The notes below the pieces were generated by a model, which saw only the letters and a list, made by a program, of their open reading frames with translations, was not told where the DNA came from and made no database searches. Shown here one piece after another: positions 1 to 13,520 of a DNA stretch of 64,000 nt; position 1 is the first letter of the stretch, and every line of letters begins with the position of its first letter. The stretch is from Nemopilema nomurai (taxonomy: Eukaryota > Cnidaria > Scyphozoa > Rhizostomeae > Rhizostomatidae). A program made the translations under genes and the position numbers. The DNA is taken from the NCBI GenBank assembly GCA_003864495.1, contig ML133490.1:3376-67375 (forward strand), read 5' to 3'.

Positions 1-578
1 AGCATCTCGTTGTAAAAACTTTTTTGTTTGTGAAACGTCGTCTCCCTCTAGTAGACTAGCTACGCTCCTTGTATAGCAACCTGGTTCAAAATGATCTGAG
101 CAAAGGACGGGGTTTGAAAAGTAGCTTTGGTCGAAATTTGGCCTACGCTTTCTAACAAATTTAGTTCACTGCCGGCGTACAGTAGGGTCCTTTGGAAAGC
201 AATGGGTGTTTAAACCCTTGGTATAACTGTCATTACAACAGCTTTTTATTGTCTAGAGTGTGTACAACACATGGTAGACCACCACGAACCTTGGTTTTGT
301 TACCTGGCTCCATAGCTAATCTAAAGTTTCAGTACGTAGAAACGGGATGTAAATATTACGAAACGCTGCGCGTGTCCATAACTTTACGTCACAACATTCA
401 AAACGAGGCTAGTTAAACAGGGCGCACCGGGTGCCACTTTTTGATTGAAAAATTGAAGTCAGTATTGCCCTCGTAGTTTAGCCAAAATTTCTCTAAACAC
501 ATTGAAATTCTGGGTTATAAGGTAATTCATTACGGGGATTCAGAATTTAAAATAAAAAATTTGGTTTCATTTCCTCTT
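1..578. other. Left flank, not part of the duplicated unit
   Basis: No stretch of this segment recurs elsewhere in the window; homology with the other two duplication units begins at about 579. One 74-codon ORF (192-416, plus strand) is open but shows no recognisable domain and no convincing splice signals. I see no gene here. Confidence 0.5.
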
Positions 579-1829
579 TAAATAGTTTAATTTGGGCTAC
601 TGCAATTTGTAGGACTTGATTTTTTATGTAGACAATGTACATCGAGTTTGAAAATTCAGTTTTTCTCTGATGAAAGCAAAGCTGTTTTCTCGAAGGATTC
701 AAATTTGGACAGAGTCGCAGAAAAAAGGAGATTCATAAATGATTATCCTGAATGATTATTCTTCTCCGATGCAAATGTCGGCAATCATGATCGGAAGGTG
801 GCACATTTGCCTGCCCTTCTTTTCATTTGCCTTGCCATTTGTTTGCAATATATTTCTTCGTCTTCTTTTTCTTCATTCCGCCTGCTCCTGCGAAGCATGC
901 CAACCGCCGGAGGAGCCTTGAACTTCTTTTTCCATTCTCAACTTCATAGGAACATCTTCTGTTCATTTGCATCCATTTTACAGACTTTGCTAACAATTGC
1001 AAAGTTTTCAAAGAACTTCTTGCCACCTTTTTCACATCGTAAACTTTTTCACATCTACTTCTTTTGCTCCTCCGAAGGAACATAACTGCCAAGAAATCAA
1101 GTTAATCAAATTTCGCCGAATTTTCTACACATTTTACAAAGCCAAAATGTTCCGTGAATTGTTCCAAAGAAATCTGGTACAATATACTGTATATGAGAAG
1201 CTAGGCTTTTTTACAAAAGCATCATTGCTATTCAAATATAACTCAACCGGAGACTTGCCAATTAATTTCTTCTGCAACAATGCACTGCAAAAATTATGCA
1301 CATTCATGCCCAACAACAATTGTGATAAAATCAATTATAATATTAAAGAAAAAAAACACTTGATACTTTAATTTTTATAAAGTCGATTCTAATTTTTTAA
1401 AACTTTGCAGGTTGCACATACAAATCTGGCAAAGAATCGACCACAAATTTTTTGCTACCTGAAACAAAATAATGACATTTACTCATATGGATCTTTATCT
1501 CCTTCTTTTAGATCGTTTCGTGTTGGGCATAAACGTTTGCGTAAAAGGAATTTACCAGTACAGCCTCACAAATAAAGTGAGGTATTGTTCTTGGACTGCA
1601 CTTACAATTTAAAGACATGGCATTTTGACTAAAAGAATACATTTTTTGCTTCAGAATGAGAAACTTGCACCAGAAAAAGTTATGACATTCCTTTGGCTGC
1701 AATTTTATAAACAAAACCCTCTATACCAAAACGAAACAGTTTATTTTACATTTTAATTATTTATGTTAAATATTTCTAATAAACCCTCTTCAAATATGAA
1801 ATTTAGAAGCAAAAAATTTCTCCGGTTCA

Positions 1830-2160
1830 CAGCCTTGAAGCCGTCAGTTCCACTAGACTCTGATTTAGCAAAGTTTTGGCTTTCTTGGCTGTTTTTTCAC
1901 AACTTTGTTGAGAGTAATTAAACCATGAGCTTCGAAGTAGATGTTTGTATCATCAACAGAAAGGGAGGACGAAATCTTGGAAGACGATATGGGAAGATCA
2001 TTAATGAAATTAGAAGGCCCAAGGACAAACCTTTGGAATACCAAAAATAAAACTCAAATGACTAGAAATGAAACCATTTACAGATTTCTACTGACTTCGG
2101 TTAGTAAGATAAGAGCTAAACCACCCCAGAGCTGTCCTTTAAATACCATCATGTTCCAAA
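1830..2160 (-). pseudogene. Non-LTR retrotransposon RT fragment (unit 1)
   Basis: Antisense relic of the reverse transcriptase of a Jockey/CR1-like LINE, recognised by comparison with the better preserved copy in unit 3. The region matching the GVPQGSVLGPLL block and the DDTN-type catalytic loop is present but broken by frameshifts. It ends next to the short 26-bp repeat cluster. No ORF longer than about 80 codons survives, so it cannot make an active enzyme. Confidence 0.5.
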
Positions 2161-2238
2161 TTGGATTGATCAATTTCAAAAGTGGGTTGGATTGATCAAT
2201 TTCAAAAGTGGGTTGGATTGATCAACTTCAATAAGGCG
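2158..2238 (+). repeat. 26-bp satellite, about 3 monomers (unit 1)
   Basis: Three monomers of the form GGATTGATCAATTTCAAAAG, ending at the same flanking sequence (AAGGCGGTACCGCTGC) as the larger arrays in units 2 and 3. Each monomer centres on the palindrome ATTGATCAAT. This is the smallest state of the array among the three units. Confidence 0.85.
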
Positions 2239-4120
2239 GTACCGCTGCATGAGATTTCGGGCTTTGGTGTGGTCGCTGTGGATCTCCTCCATGAAATTGT
2301 GGCGAAAAGGGTACATCATAGAATTTCCGGATTAGTAAAAGCTTCTAATTTTGATGGGTATTTCACGTAATCCCTTCCCAGTCCCTCCTTTATTTTAAAC
2401 GTTGTCTGAAAAAGTCAAAATCGTTTAGTATTGAGGTTATCACACCTTATTAACTAACTTTGAAAAGACCCACAAGTCCAGATCCACCAAAGTTATTCGT
2501 TTGTCTTTGTTCTAAAAGGTGGACCTGAGTTGCGTCAATGCAGACTCTTTGTTGAGTAGCCGAATGGGTCTTTGATCTTTTGAGTGCATTCCCTTGAACA
2601 GCAAAATGTTGTAAAAGCAGTGCCTCAACAATTTTCAATACTTTAGATCCACTCTCTACAGCCATGCTTTTTCGTGGTAATGCAAAAACTGTGCAAAAAA
2701 GCATACCTAGTGGTGTATGGGCCACAAAAGTATGCAATTTAATAGGCCCGGATAGAAATTGACTTTATAAAGTTCACTTTATTAAGTTCTCTTTTTAAGT
2801 TAGCTAAGGTTATCCTGGGAAAGAAGGAGGCAAACTCTTTTGTACCATGGACCATGTATTTTTGTAACTATATACTGTACTTTACACCACTACACTTATA
2901 TATCACTCAGCTCGGCAATGTTAACATCTGAAATGACAACGAATAATTTCAGACTTCAACTCGTTTGAGTTTTAGATTGTCTCACTTACCCTAAAAGCAA
3001 CCATGTTAGTGGTTCCCAGAGGACAAACCATATAAAAATTGTGTATCAAAAGCCACCTTACCGCTGCCAGTTCCACTTTTATCTAATATTCTCCCATGCA
3101 GTCTACATATAGTGTCTAATAGTGTGTAACTTCTCATTCAATAAAGCACCAATTTCTTGAGATGCCAGTACAGTGTCGTTGGCTCGACAGACAGCTCTGT
3201 TGACAGCGACTTTAATAAAAAATCTTTTACAAGTTCCTTCCTGCAAGCAGGCGCCAACGCCTAATGCAGTTATATACAAATGCATTTTTAGCTTTTCAAT
3301 ATGCTTTTTGTCCCTGAGCAAGCAATTGTCTTTGATAGAATTAATTATTTAAGGCTAAAATTAATTGAAAATATTATTCGTGATCAGATAATTGAGGGGC
3401 ATCATTATCCATGTAGATTTTGCAGACTTGATGATGATTCCGTGACACCGCACGAGCACCGTAACGCATCTTGTTCATGTTATGTGTACTTATTCCTGTA
3501 GCAACTTTACACACGAAATTTTGTTGTGGGAATCCCGTTCATATTCCGTACCGTATTATCTTCTTCGGAATTGTGGCAGATGATATCTTTACAACGTACA
3601 GCAGCATGATAATCCGTTCCGATCGTCTTGTTTCTTTTCACCGAAGATGGTTCTAAGAAAATGCTTTTGATTTTATTAATAATAGCCCCATAACTAGTTA
3701 TGATTGATATGCGCATGCGTTTATTCGAACGGGTCCATGAGATTTAATAAATTTAGTAGCAAAACAAGCGATCGGAGTATTTTCTCGATTCCCCTCCTCC
3801 GACTTCCCTTTTTGGCCGTTGTCCGTTGACTGCTTACTCAAATCACATCGATCGTCCTCAAGTTGGGTTTTCAAGGTTTGGTTCACTTATTTGCAAGTAA
3901 AGTCAATTTGGTGAACGTTAACCAGAAGTTGCTCTTAATTTTTTAATTGCATTATAAGCAAGTGTACAATTATTTGCTTTTTTACTGACTGTGTAATGTA
4001 TCTTTTACACCTTCCTGGGAGATACAGCTTCAATACTTCTACACTTACTGCAGTCATTCTTTTTACAGAAAGTTTCTGCTCGCGAAAGTGGAGTTCTTGA
4101 ATTATCCTTTTTACTTTTAA

Positions 4121-4121
4121 N
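4121..4121. other. Single ambiguous base at a homology break
   Basis: The only N in the window. Unit 1 follows unit 3 (57520) closely up to base 4120 and shares nothing obvious with it afterwards. An isolated N exactly at a break of homology suggests a join between assembly pieces rather than a low-quality base. Confidence 0.6.
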
Positions 4122-5320
4122 GTTACTCTAGTGCTGAAATTCGTTCTACGTGTAGCCGTGTTCTTTTACCTCTAAAAGGATCTGTACCTGTGCCCATAAT
4201 TGCGCCTGTTCTTGGAATTTGGCTAAACCATTGTCACCAACACAAGTCCTTTTGGCATTTTTCTTTATAATTTCCCAGTATACAAAACAACGCAAGCCAC
4301 TTTCCCCTGTCGTACGTCTGAAGAATGGTTGTGTTGTTTCCATTTCAAAAAACTTTTTAAGAAAGGTTTTCGATGAACATCTTATACTGTATCAGTGCTC
4401 AAAAACCCAACATTACATCGTTTGAGCAGCCAAGACACTGATATAATTTTACATAGCTGAGGGTGAAATTTGAGGCAACAAACTTTGCTGAAAATATCAA
4501 ATATTCAATAATTTGCACATGAGACACAAAAGCCAAGTGTTTATATTACTGATTTGGTCAAATATTAAGCACTAGAGTATTCAAATGTGGAACTAGCACC
4601 GGAAGTGCAATCATGATCGTTGATACAGCTGAAAACCGAAGCTTTTAAGAACATTATAACCAAATCAGGGGGTATAATTGAACGGCCAAAGTTCAATAAT
4701 TCATCTAAAGCCCACGATTTGTAGCATAAAATGCGCTTTAAAATAACTGTAATAGAAGCAGAAATCACGCTTGTTATTCATGTTTTGCTCACTTTTATCA
4801 ATGCATCTGATAAAGACAAACATACCATTTTAATTTTACGACGTTACCCCCTAATTAACTGCAACTTTAAACGCCTATAACTTTGGAACAGTACGTTGTA
4901 GGGCTATGGTTCTTTTATAAAGTCGGAATAACTTTAAAAGCGCAATCCAAGAATGTATTTGGATTTAAAATTCAAAAGGTTTACTTTTTCTCTGACCGTG
5001 CCTTGTTGCTCGGTCAATTACATCACTGTCACGTGACAAGAACCAGTTTTCCAAAATGTCCCAACTCGGAATCTTGATCCCTTATATATATATATACTTT
5101 CATTCTAAGCATTAAAATTTTTGGTTACCCCGATCCTTAGATTGTAAGGGAAAATTCCCTGCCTATGTTTTCTAAATATATTAATCTAAATGGTGTACGA
5201 CACAAATGTTTTCCTCATCAGGGTAACGAATAAATTGCACGGAATCATTAGTTTTCAATCGGTTGTCTTGTCCGCTACATCTTCTAAAGTAACATATGGA
5301 TTTTACCTGGTGGATTTTAC
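4122..5320. other. Unit-1-specific sequence without recognisable genes
   Basis: AT-rich DNA after the N. Short ORFs up to 68 codons exist on both strands (4146-4343, 4219-4425, 4565-4768) but overlap antisense to one another and show no domain. A short AT dinucleotide run lies near 5085. Nothing else is supported. Confidence 0.4.
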
Positions 5321-5324
5321 CATG

Positions 5325-7300
5325 CATAAAAGAAAGTATATCGAGCTAGGGTTACTATATGAAATTATATCGAGCTAAGGTTACTTTATGAAAGTATATC
5401 GAGCTAGGGTTACTATATGAAAGTAAATCGAGCTAGGGTTATTATGAAAAAGTATATCGAGCCAGGGATTACTTTATGAAAGTATATCGAGCTAGGGGCT
5501 ACTATATGAAATTATATCGAGCTAAGGTTACTTTATGAAAGTATATCGAGCTAGGGTTACTATATGAAAGTAAATCGAGCTAGGGTTATTATGAAAAAGT
5601 ATATCGAGCCAGGGATTACTTTATGAAAGTATATCGAGCTAGGGGCTACTATATGAAATTATATCGAGCTAGGGGCTACTATATGAAATTATATCGAGCT
5701 AAGGTTACTTTATGAAAGAATATCGAGCTAGGGGCTACTATATGAAAGTAAATCGAGCTAGGGTTACTATATGAAAGTATAATGAGCTAGGGTTACTTTA
5801 TGAAAGTATAATGAGCTAGGGGCTACTATATGAAAGTATATCAAGCTAGGGATACTTTATAGAAGTATATCGAGCTAGGGGCTACTATATGAAAGTATAT
5901 CGAGCTAGGGTTACTTTATAGAAGTATATCGAGTTAGGGTTACTATATGAAAGTATATCGAGCTAGGGGCTACTTTATCAAAGTTTATCGAGTCAGGGTT
6001 ACTACATGAAAGTATATCGTGCTAGGGTTATTATTAAAAAGTATATCAAGCCAGGGGTTACTCTATGAAAGTATATCGAGCTAGGGTTATTGTAAAAAAG
6101 TATATCAAGCTAGGGGCTACTATATGAAAGTATATCGAGCTAGGGTTACTTTATAGAAGTATATCGAGCTAGGGTTACTATATGAAAGTAAATCGAGCTA
6201 GGGTTACTATATGAAAGTATAATGAGCTAGGGTTACTTTATGAAAGTATAATGAGTTAGGGGTTACTATATGAAAGTATAATGAGCTAGGGTTACTATAT
6301 GAAAGTATAATGAGCTAGGGTTACTTTATGAAAGTATAATGAGTTAGGGGTTACTATATGAAAGTATAATGAGCTAGGGTTACTATATGAAATTATATCG
6401 AGCTAAGGGCTACTTTATCAATGTTTATCGAGTTAGGGCTACTACATGAAAGTATATCGTGCTCTTGTTATTATTAAAAAGTATATCAAGCCAGGGGTTA
6501 CTCTATGAAAGTATATCGAGCTAGGGTTATTATGAAAAAGTATATCAAGCTAGGGGCTACTATATGAAAGTATATCGAGCTAGGGTTACTTTATAGAAGT
6601 ATATCGAGCTAGGGTTACTATATGAAAGTAAATCGAGCTAGGGTTACTATATGAAAGTATAATGAGCTAGGGTTACTTTATGAAAGTATACTGAGTTAGG
6701 GGTTACTATATGAAAGTATAATGAGCTAGGGTTACTTTATGAAAGTATAATGAGTTAGGGGTTACTATATTAAAGTATATCGAGCCAGGGATTACTTTAT
6801 GAAAGTATATCGAGCTAGGGGTTAGTATTTGAAAGTATATCGATCTAGGGGTTACTCTATGAAAGTATATCGAGCTAGGGTTATTATAAAAAAGTATATC
6901 AAGCTAGGGGCTACTATATGAAAGTATATCGAGCTAGGGTTACTTTATAGAAGTATATCGAGCTAGGGTTACTATATGAAAGTAAATCGAGCTAGGGTTA
7001 CTATATGAAAGTATAATGAGCTAGGGTTACTTTATGAAAGTATAATGAGTTAGGGGTTACTATATGAAAGTATAATGAGCTAGGGTTACTTTATGAAAGT
7101 ATAAATGAGTTAGGGTTACTATATGAAAGTATATCGAGCCAGGGATTACTTTATGAAAGTATATCGAGCTAGGGGTTAGTATTTGAAAGTATATCGATCT
7201 AGGGGTTAGATTACTATAGGAAAGTATATCGAGGTAGGTGTTATTTTATGAAAGTATATCGAGCTGGGGGCTACTTTTTGAAAATATATCTAGCTAGGGT
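5325..7300 (+). repeat. 29-30 bp minisatellite, about 67 copies
   Basis: Tandem monomers of the form GAAAGTATATCGAGCTAGGG followed by TTACTATAT, with sub-variants (TATAATGAG, AAATCGAG, TTTATAGAAG, GGGGCTAC). Blocks of monomer variants repeat as higher-order units: a block opening with CTCTATGAAAGTATATCGAG begins at 6061, 6502 and 6856, i.e. 441 and 354 bp apart (15 and 12 monomers). It is absent from units 2 and 3. Monomer length is not a multiple of three and all frames are interrupted, so it is non-coding. Confidence 0.95.
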
Positions 7301-9184
7301 TAATATTCACTACCGTCCCATTATTGTTGTATCAAAATTGTTGTATTAGATGCTCTTGGTACGGGTAAATCAGCAGGAATTGCTCTAAATACTTCTTGAT
7401 ACTACTTTTTCAATTTGAATGTTATACAGAGCGTATCTCTAACCAAAGGTGTAATTTAATCAATAGCTGTTGGTTTGAGATTGCCTTTGTCCAAATTTCC
7501 TCATTTGTTTCCTTGTTGTCTGGTCTTTCTAGCGCTTTTTTCCTGTCTTCCTTTTTGTTATGGGCAGACTGGGATGGGTTCACAGCGACCTCAATTCAAT
7601 TCTCATTACAAAAGGTAATAGAAACCTATTAAAGAATAAAGGAGTAAAATTCATTAGGAACAGAAAAATGCAAGCAAAAGACTAGGCCTACATAACGAAT
7701 AGATAAATTTCAGGTATCAAAGCAGATGGAAAAGGACCCGCAATCTGTTAACAAAATATCCTTACCTCGGCTAGTTCATCCATGAAATTCCTGAAAACAA
7801 ATCAGTTCTTCATCTAAACCTGCCATTGTTCGCGTGTTTTCATCGATAAGCGCAAACCGGAAACCGACTTTGAGTTCTCTGGAGCATAGCGGACAAATCT
7901 TGATTGGATGTTGGCGAGATCCCCTTCTTGGGAATCCTCCAGGCAATACACCAATCACGTTGCAAGAATCAACCTCAGAAGGCCAAATTTCAGCATTCAG
8001 CGCCTCAAAATTGGGGCGTGTTCAAGTGAACACTTCATCAAAATCGGTCAATTTCTAAGCAACATAGCATATGTAGCTGGAATAGCAAAGTTGAGCTGTT
8101 GATTACAAATGGGTGCAGAGTAATATAATTTAAATTTAACATTAAATAATGAAATTCGGTCTGATTTGGATTTTAGTAATTTTGGACAAGATACCATCTT
8201 GTAGAAAACAAAGATAAAATAATAAGAAAACTAACCTCAGATCCTTAAAGGATAGTAAGAACTAATAGCAAACTAAAAAGGAACTACTTCGAAATGGAGA
8301 TTAAGCTTTCTTATTATCACTATCAGATATTCTTTGGTAACAGTTGTGGCCAGCTTAAAGATATTTTCATCAAATTCATTTTCTAAACAGCTGTACACGA
8401 ATTTCATGTCTGAATGCTATGAAAATCGTAGCTAAATCATAACAAGAAGGCTCCCTTTCATTTTTGGTAATCATCCGCTACAAATAGTTTGCTGTCTGTA
8501 TTTCAGTAGACAAAACTGCTAGGTTTATCATTTCGAAAACCATTTGAATCAAATTCTACCAGAAGCTGCATTTCTTTCCGTTGCATTCCAAGAAACCAGT
8601 AATCAGTCCTGACCCCTTTCTGCAACAATCTTGACTTCTTTTCTGAAAACCACTTGCGACTCAAAGTTTATTGGTCCATTATGTGCAATTTAGCTAATAC
8701 TTGTTGACATTTTGTTGACACCTTTTTTATGTCAACTTTACATTCCATCAATACCTTTACCGGTTCGTGTTAAAACTAGATTTTGCATTGCATTATCTTA
8801 TTTTAAAGTTAACTACTGAATCACAACCCCATTACTTTGTTGCTAGCTTCGACCCTTGCCACAGGCAAAAATCAAAGTGAACTGCACCTGGGTCTACGAC
8901 AAATAGAAATGACAGCGAATTCCATAATATTAAAGGATCCAAATCCCTATTTCCCTTTCATAACCTACACAAATCATTTTCGAGTTAAAAACATCACAAT
9001 TTGATTTGAACCCAATCCTTTCTACAACCACATGCCATGAACATATACTCTACCTAAGTTTTAATGTCATCTATGACGTTTATCATTCGTAATAGGGTAC
9101 CGTAAGGCCTCATATTCATAAAATGGGGCCCTTTTTCTGCACAGATGGGGCCCTTTTCGCTAGATTTTATAGGGGCCAGTCCGC
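7301..9184. other. Unit-1-specific sequence, no clear gene
   Basis: AT-rich single-copy DNA. The only notable ORF is at 7776-7958 (minus, 60 codons), with a CPLCSREL stretch that could be part of a zinc-binding exon, but it has no supporting splice sites or homologue here. Homology to unit 2 (28190) resumes near 9185. Confidence 0.35.
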
Positions 9185-12100
9185 CACTGGTTCTAATCTA
9201 ATGCTGGTGATTTTTAAAGAAATCCCATGTAATGCAAAACTGACACGTGAGCTCTTCAGTTCGGTTTGGCGCCTTTTTTTAAACCTCGGATTCAAAGAGA
9301 GGCCATTTCAGTATGTCCGTTAGAGGATACCTTCGTTCACGCCTGCATCCCTGCAACATTTGGACGATAATTCTCTAGGATGCAGAACAGAATGGATTTT
9401 AAAGAAAAATATGGTTGCGAGTAAGTGTCTTCCCACTTTTCACTGATAATTTTGCTCTTATTATCGTTATTAGCAGTGAAATCGGATATGAATATGGATC
9501 TATAGTACAGCTGTTACGTACGTAATAACGGCGAGGAAGTCAATTCTTCTGTGGCCTAAAAACGCACCTCGCGCTGCAAATTTTAAAATATTTCAGCAAC
9601 TGGTTGTAGTAAAAGACACTGTTGAATATTATTGATTGACTGTTGAACTCTGTATCGAAATAATTTGAAGGTAAAGATTGGAAAACTTTTCTGAGATTTC
9701 GGAGGAATTATTTACAGTAGCATTCTTGATTTTTTCTAACATTCTGATAGCATTCTAAATAAAAACGTCCAAATGACATTGTCTGGGATAAATTGATATT
9801 TTTGCTGCCTAGCTCATAACTTAACAGTGACACGGCTTCGTGTTCCATTCCCGGCTACGGAATGCTTGAATTTTACCGCCAAAATACAATAACAAAGTGC
9901 TCGCGCCAGTTAATTGGCTGGCCGCAGTTAGTCAATAACAAGAAATAATAGAATACTCGATCCAGTCCTTTTCTAAAACTTCCCGCCATTTTGTTGAGAA
10001 AGAGAACGGAGTAGCCTCACCAGTTGCTAAGTCGCGAGAAATCACCTTGACCTTGGATATGTTCAGTTGTGCTACCCGAATGTAAAAAGTTTCGAAAAGG
10101 TAAATGCTTGCATTCAATCAAATTTGACATTTTTAAAAGGCCTTTGAAAAGCGCTAAACAAAGGGGTTAAATCCTTCGCTGACTTAAAGCCCCTATATAT
10201 TCTAGTTGTTCAATTAAAAGACATCATGTTTAAATCAAGAATTACTTCCGCTGTCCATATTGCCTATATAATATCTGATCCATGCACATTTTGAATGAAA
10301 GTTCTATATGTTTGGCTTTCCTTCTAATTTAGTGGAGATATACCAGGGTTATTGAATATATATATATGAATGAATTATGAATAATGTTGACGAATTTAGC
10401 GCAATTTTACAAGAAACATCAGAAGAAAAAAGTTTGCTAATACAAATTAACAAACAAATATATTTACATTTTTTCATTACAAATTCGTGCATTAGGGTAG
10501 TCAAGAAAAAGTCTCTTCTAAACTATCCATGCTTAACGCCTTTTCGCGTTTTTCAAGATAGAGGGTCCAGTCCTTTTCGTGAGCAAAATTACCCGTGTGT
10601 GGCAAATCGCACATGCAAACAAAGTGCCAACCTGATGAAATTGGTAATAGGAGCAAAAAAAAAGTAAAAACCACTCGAACACGTACAAGAGCAAAACTCA
10701 AATAAATGCATAACAGATTACAGTTCCTGTTCAGAAATACTCAAGCTATTGTCAGAATCGACGTCCCCTTCATCGTCAGAAAAAATGTTAGCGGTCTCCA
10801 CAGAATCGTCATCATTTTCTTCCAACCGGATGATTCGCACTATTCCTTATGGTTCCCCTTTTTTCTGTTTCTCTTCGTTTCATCATACAAATTTCGACAG
10901 CCCTCTCGAAAACTACGTCCTTTTGTCTTGCTGACTAATTATTGTCATTTCCGGCAATTTGAATAATCGGTCCCATTCTTTTATGTTTGATCATAGAGAG
11001 TGCGGAAAATTAAACGACCCTGCAGGGACTCGAACTCACGACCCTAGACTTTGTACGTCTTTGCCTTAATCTTTTTTGTTTCACGGAAAGCCTTGTGTTA
11101 GAAAGTATATTTTTGAGCCTTTGATTACCTGATACTTGCTGACAACATTAGTTCCACCAATGAACGCTTTTGCTGATGCCCTTACGCTTCCTTTCAGGTT
11201 GGATCGGCAAGGATAGTTTCTTTGTGCTTTGCACATAGCTTGCATAAAAAAATTCACAAACGTTTTTCCATTTTTGGCTACTGTTTTGTAACCAATTATC
11301 TCCGGCTTGCTTTACCTTTGAAAAGTAGAGAACTCAATTTGGCAAGAAAAAGCGGAACTAGTTTTTGCATACTTAAAGTACTTTTACGTCCGACACTCCT
11401 CAGATTATGCAAACATCCATAAATAACCAAAAGCTGGCAGAATTAGGAGCCAGTTTGGAAAAATCATATTGTGGTCAAAAGTATTAATCAAGTAACAAGG
11501 AAAAAGGGTAAACAATCATGAGACTACGGGAAATTGATGTTAACAGAAAACTGAAAAAATAGCTGTTTGCGTGTGTGATTAAAGGCACGTGCAATTTAAC
11601 GTGCGTGTGTGCAGGCGTGTGCGGGTGCGATCGCTAAACGAAAAGGACTGAGGGCCAGAAAGCAAAGAGATTTTACAGATACGAAGAAAATAGACTTTAA
11701 TTATGTAAACAAGGTATGCCTGATTTTTAGAATAAGTAGTAAATAAATTAGGACTTCTGGTGAGTTTTGTTTATTTTGGCTTGATTTTTGCTAATTAGTG
11801 CATATTTGTGGAGTCCGAATGCAATACATATACAATAACTAAAGAACACAACAGGAAAATTGAAAATACAACTTTTATCTACTTTAAAAGGGCTTATAAG
11901 ATTTTAGAAAGGATGACAGTAGGAGATATAAACAAGTTTGATTTTCAAATACTGTTATGTCTTTGTACATTTTTTGCGGAGAGTGCTGATTCCCGGAAAA
12001 GCATCAGGCAAACGGGTGCTCTCCTTTTTTTGAAAGCAACTAATAATTAAAACTGTGCTCACATCTGCAAATGAACCCTTGTTGTTTGCTGTTCCCATAT

Positions 12101-13520
12101 GTTTCTTCGTAGCATTCTTTCTTTACAATGCAGTTATGGTCATTCATACTATTGATTCAACAAGGCATATGATTTCTTACTTGGGTGAAAACTATCGGCT
12201 CCTTTAGATCTTACTTAAAAAAGCAAACTGTTGGGAATCTCTTGCATGTTTCAACTGCTTATTGAAGATTTGTGGTCTTTTTTCTTCCAATTTGGGAGTT
12301 TAAAGCATTAAGTCAATGTCCACTGGTCTTGATTCAACCATGAATATTTTTCAGCATACCCTGGTTTTTTAAGGTGGTGCTAGGTTTCATATTTCATGTA
12401 AGGAACCACTAAAAAATTCAAATTTATCACAGTGCTTACATAGACTGTCAAAATGACACAGCATATCTTTTCCATGTTACAGACACACAAAGATAATTGG
12501 TTCCATTTTGCTGTTTTTTGCTGGTTCATCAATTGGAATGATGCAATAGCACTCTGTGAAATTATACGTTTTTGAATCATGAATTTACTGTACTCTCTAG
12601 TAGGCTTCTAGAAGAATTCTTACCTAAAATCAGTAGAAATGATAGAGGGTCAGTTTAATGGAATGACAGTGCTTTGAAACTTGAGCATTGAAAGGGCACT
12701 TTATGTAAACATTATCCTGCACAAATTGGTTTTTCATTCCACATTGCAGTTTAAATGTACTTTATTCAAAAACATGCAAATATCAGGTTAGCTGGAGATT
12801 GGCATTTAAACATTGTATGTCTAGAAAACCATGATAATCAGTCATAGGTTAATTGTTACTTAATTTCATTAGCTTAAGTTTTAGCTAAATTTTTCAAATC
12901 AAATTTAAATGAAATCAAATTTGATAAATTCAATGGTATTTGATATTTCATCAGTGTTTCTTCTGGTAGTATCTTATATAAAAATGTTTTAATCTTGGAA
13001 AGATTACAATTCTATTTCGACATACTAAGTTAAGTGGAACTAAGCAAGGAGTCATAAGCAGGATTTAAATGGTTGTATACGTAACTGGCACTTAATTGAA
13101 GAATCATACATAAAAGAATATGATTGAAGAGTGAAGTTTCTGTTAAGTTGCATGCAGTTACAGCAACGCCAAATTGGGTCACTAAACAAAACACAAACTA
13201 GTTTGCGAGTAACAATGAATATACACAAAGTTGGAATGTTTGGAGGCCTTTCCACGTAATTAGTTATTTGCAATGTGGGTATTTTGATTCTTCCCTCCAG
13301 TTGGAAAGCGGGACTAGACAAAATATACATGAAAGAATAACAAGTACTACAATGCACAATTTGTTTGTAACCAAATAGTTGCTTGTAGGAAAGACTGAAA
13401 TGGAAGACAAGTACACATTCTCACAAATTGGCATCAAAAGCCAATCATTAAAGTGAACAGGATATCAGTGGCTCTTTAAATGCATATGCTATGCCTAACC
13501 TAAGCTTGGTTCTTTATTAA
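9185..13520 (+). repeat. Diverged part of unit 1, matching 28190-31259
   Basis: Follows unit 2 in order but with many substitutions and indels, clearly more than the parts on either side. It contains the E2F/CCAAT-type promoter region, a tRNA-like B-box remnant near 11035 and several short ORFs without domains. I find no gene that can be followed through it. Confidence 0.6.
9850..10030. promoter_or_regulatory. Degenerate E2F/CCAAT-type promoter region (unit 1)
   Basis: Counterpart of the better preserved region in unit 2. The first palindromic site is mutated to TTTTACCGCCAAAA (9871-9884). An inverted CCAAT box (ATTGG) follows in TTAATTGGCTGG, and a CTTCCCGCCATTTTG site lies near 9978. No downstream gene can be assigned. 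Confidence 0.3.

Noticed and set aside
785..1092. Overlapping ORFs on both strands conserved in three units (798-1085 plus, 823-1092 minus, and a lysine/arginine-rich minus frame ending at 785)
   Set aside because: No splice signals or domain, three frames equally open, and the lengths differ between units; a low-complexity pyrimidine-rich stretch explains the lack of stops.
5325..7300. Telomere-like TAGGGTTA strings in the 29-bp minisatellite
   Set aside because: They occur once per 29-bp monomer as part of GCTAGGGTTAC, not as contiguous TTAGGG repeats.
11020..11075. tRNA-like T-arm on the minus strand (GAGTTCGAGTCCC, with an anticodon-loop-like GTACAAA)
   Set aside because: There is no A box or acceptor stem and the T stem does not pair. 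At most a relic of a tRNA-derived SINE.
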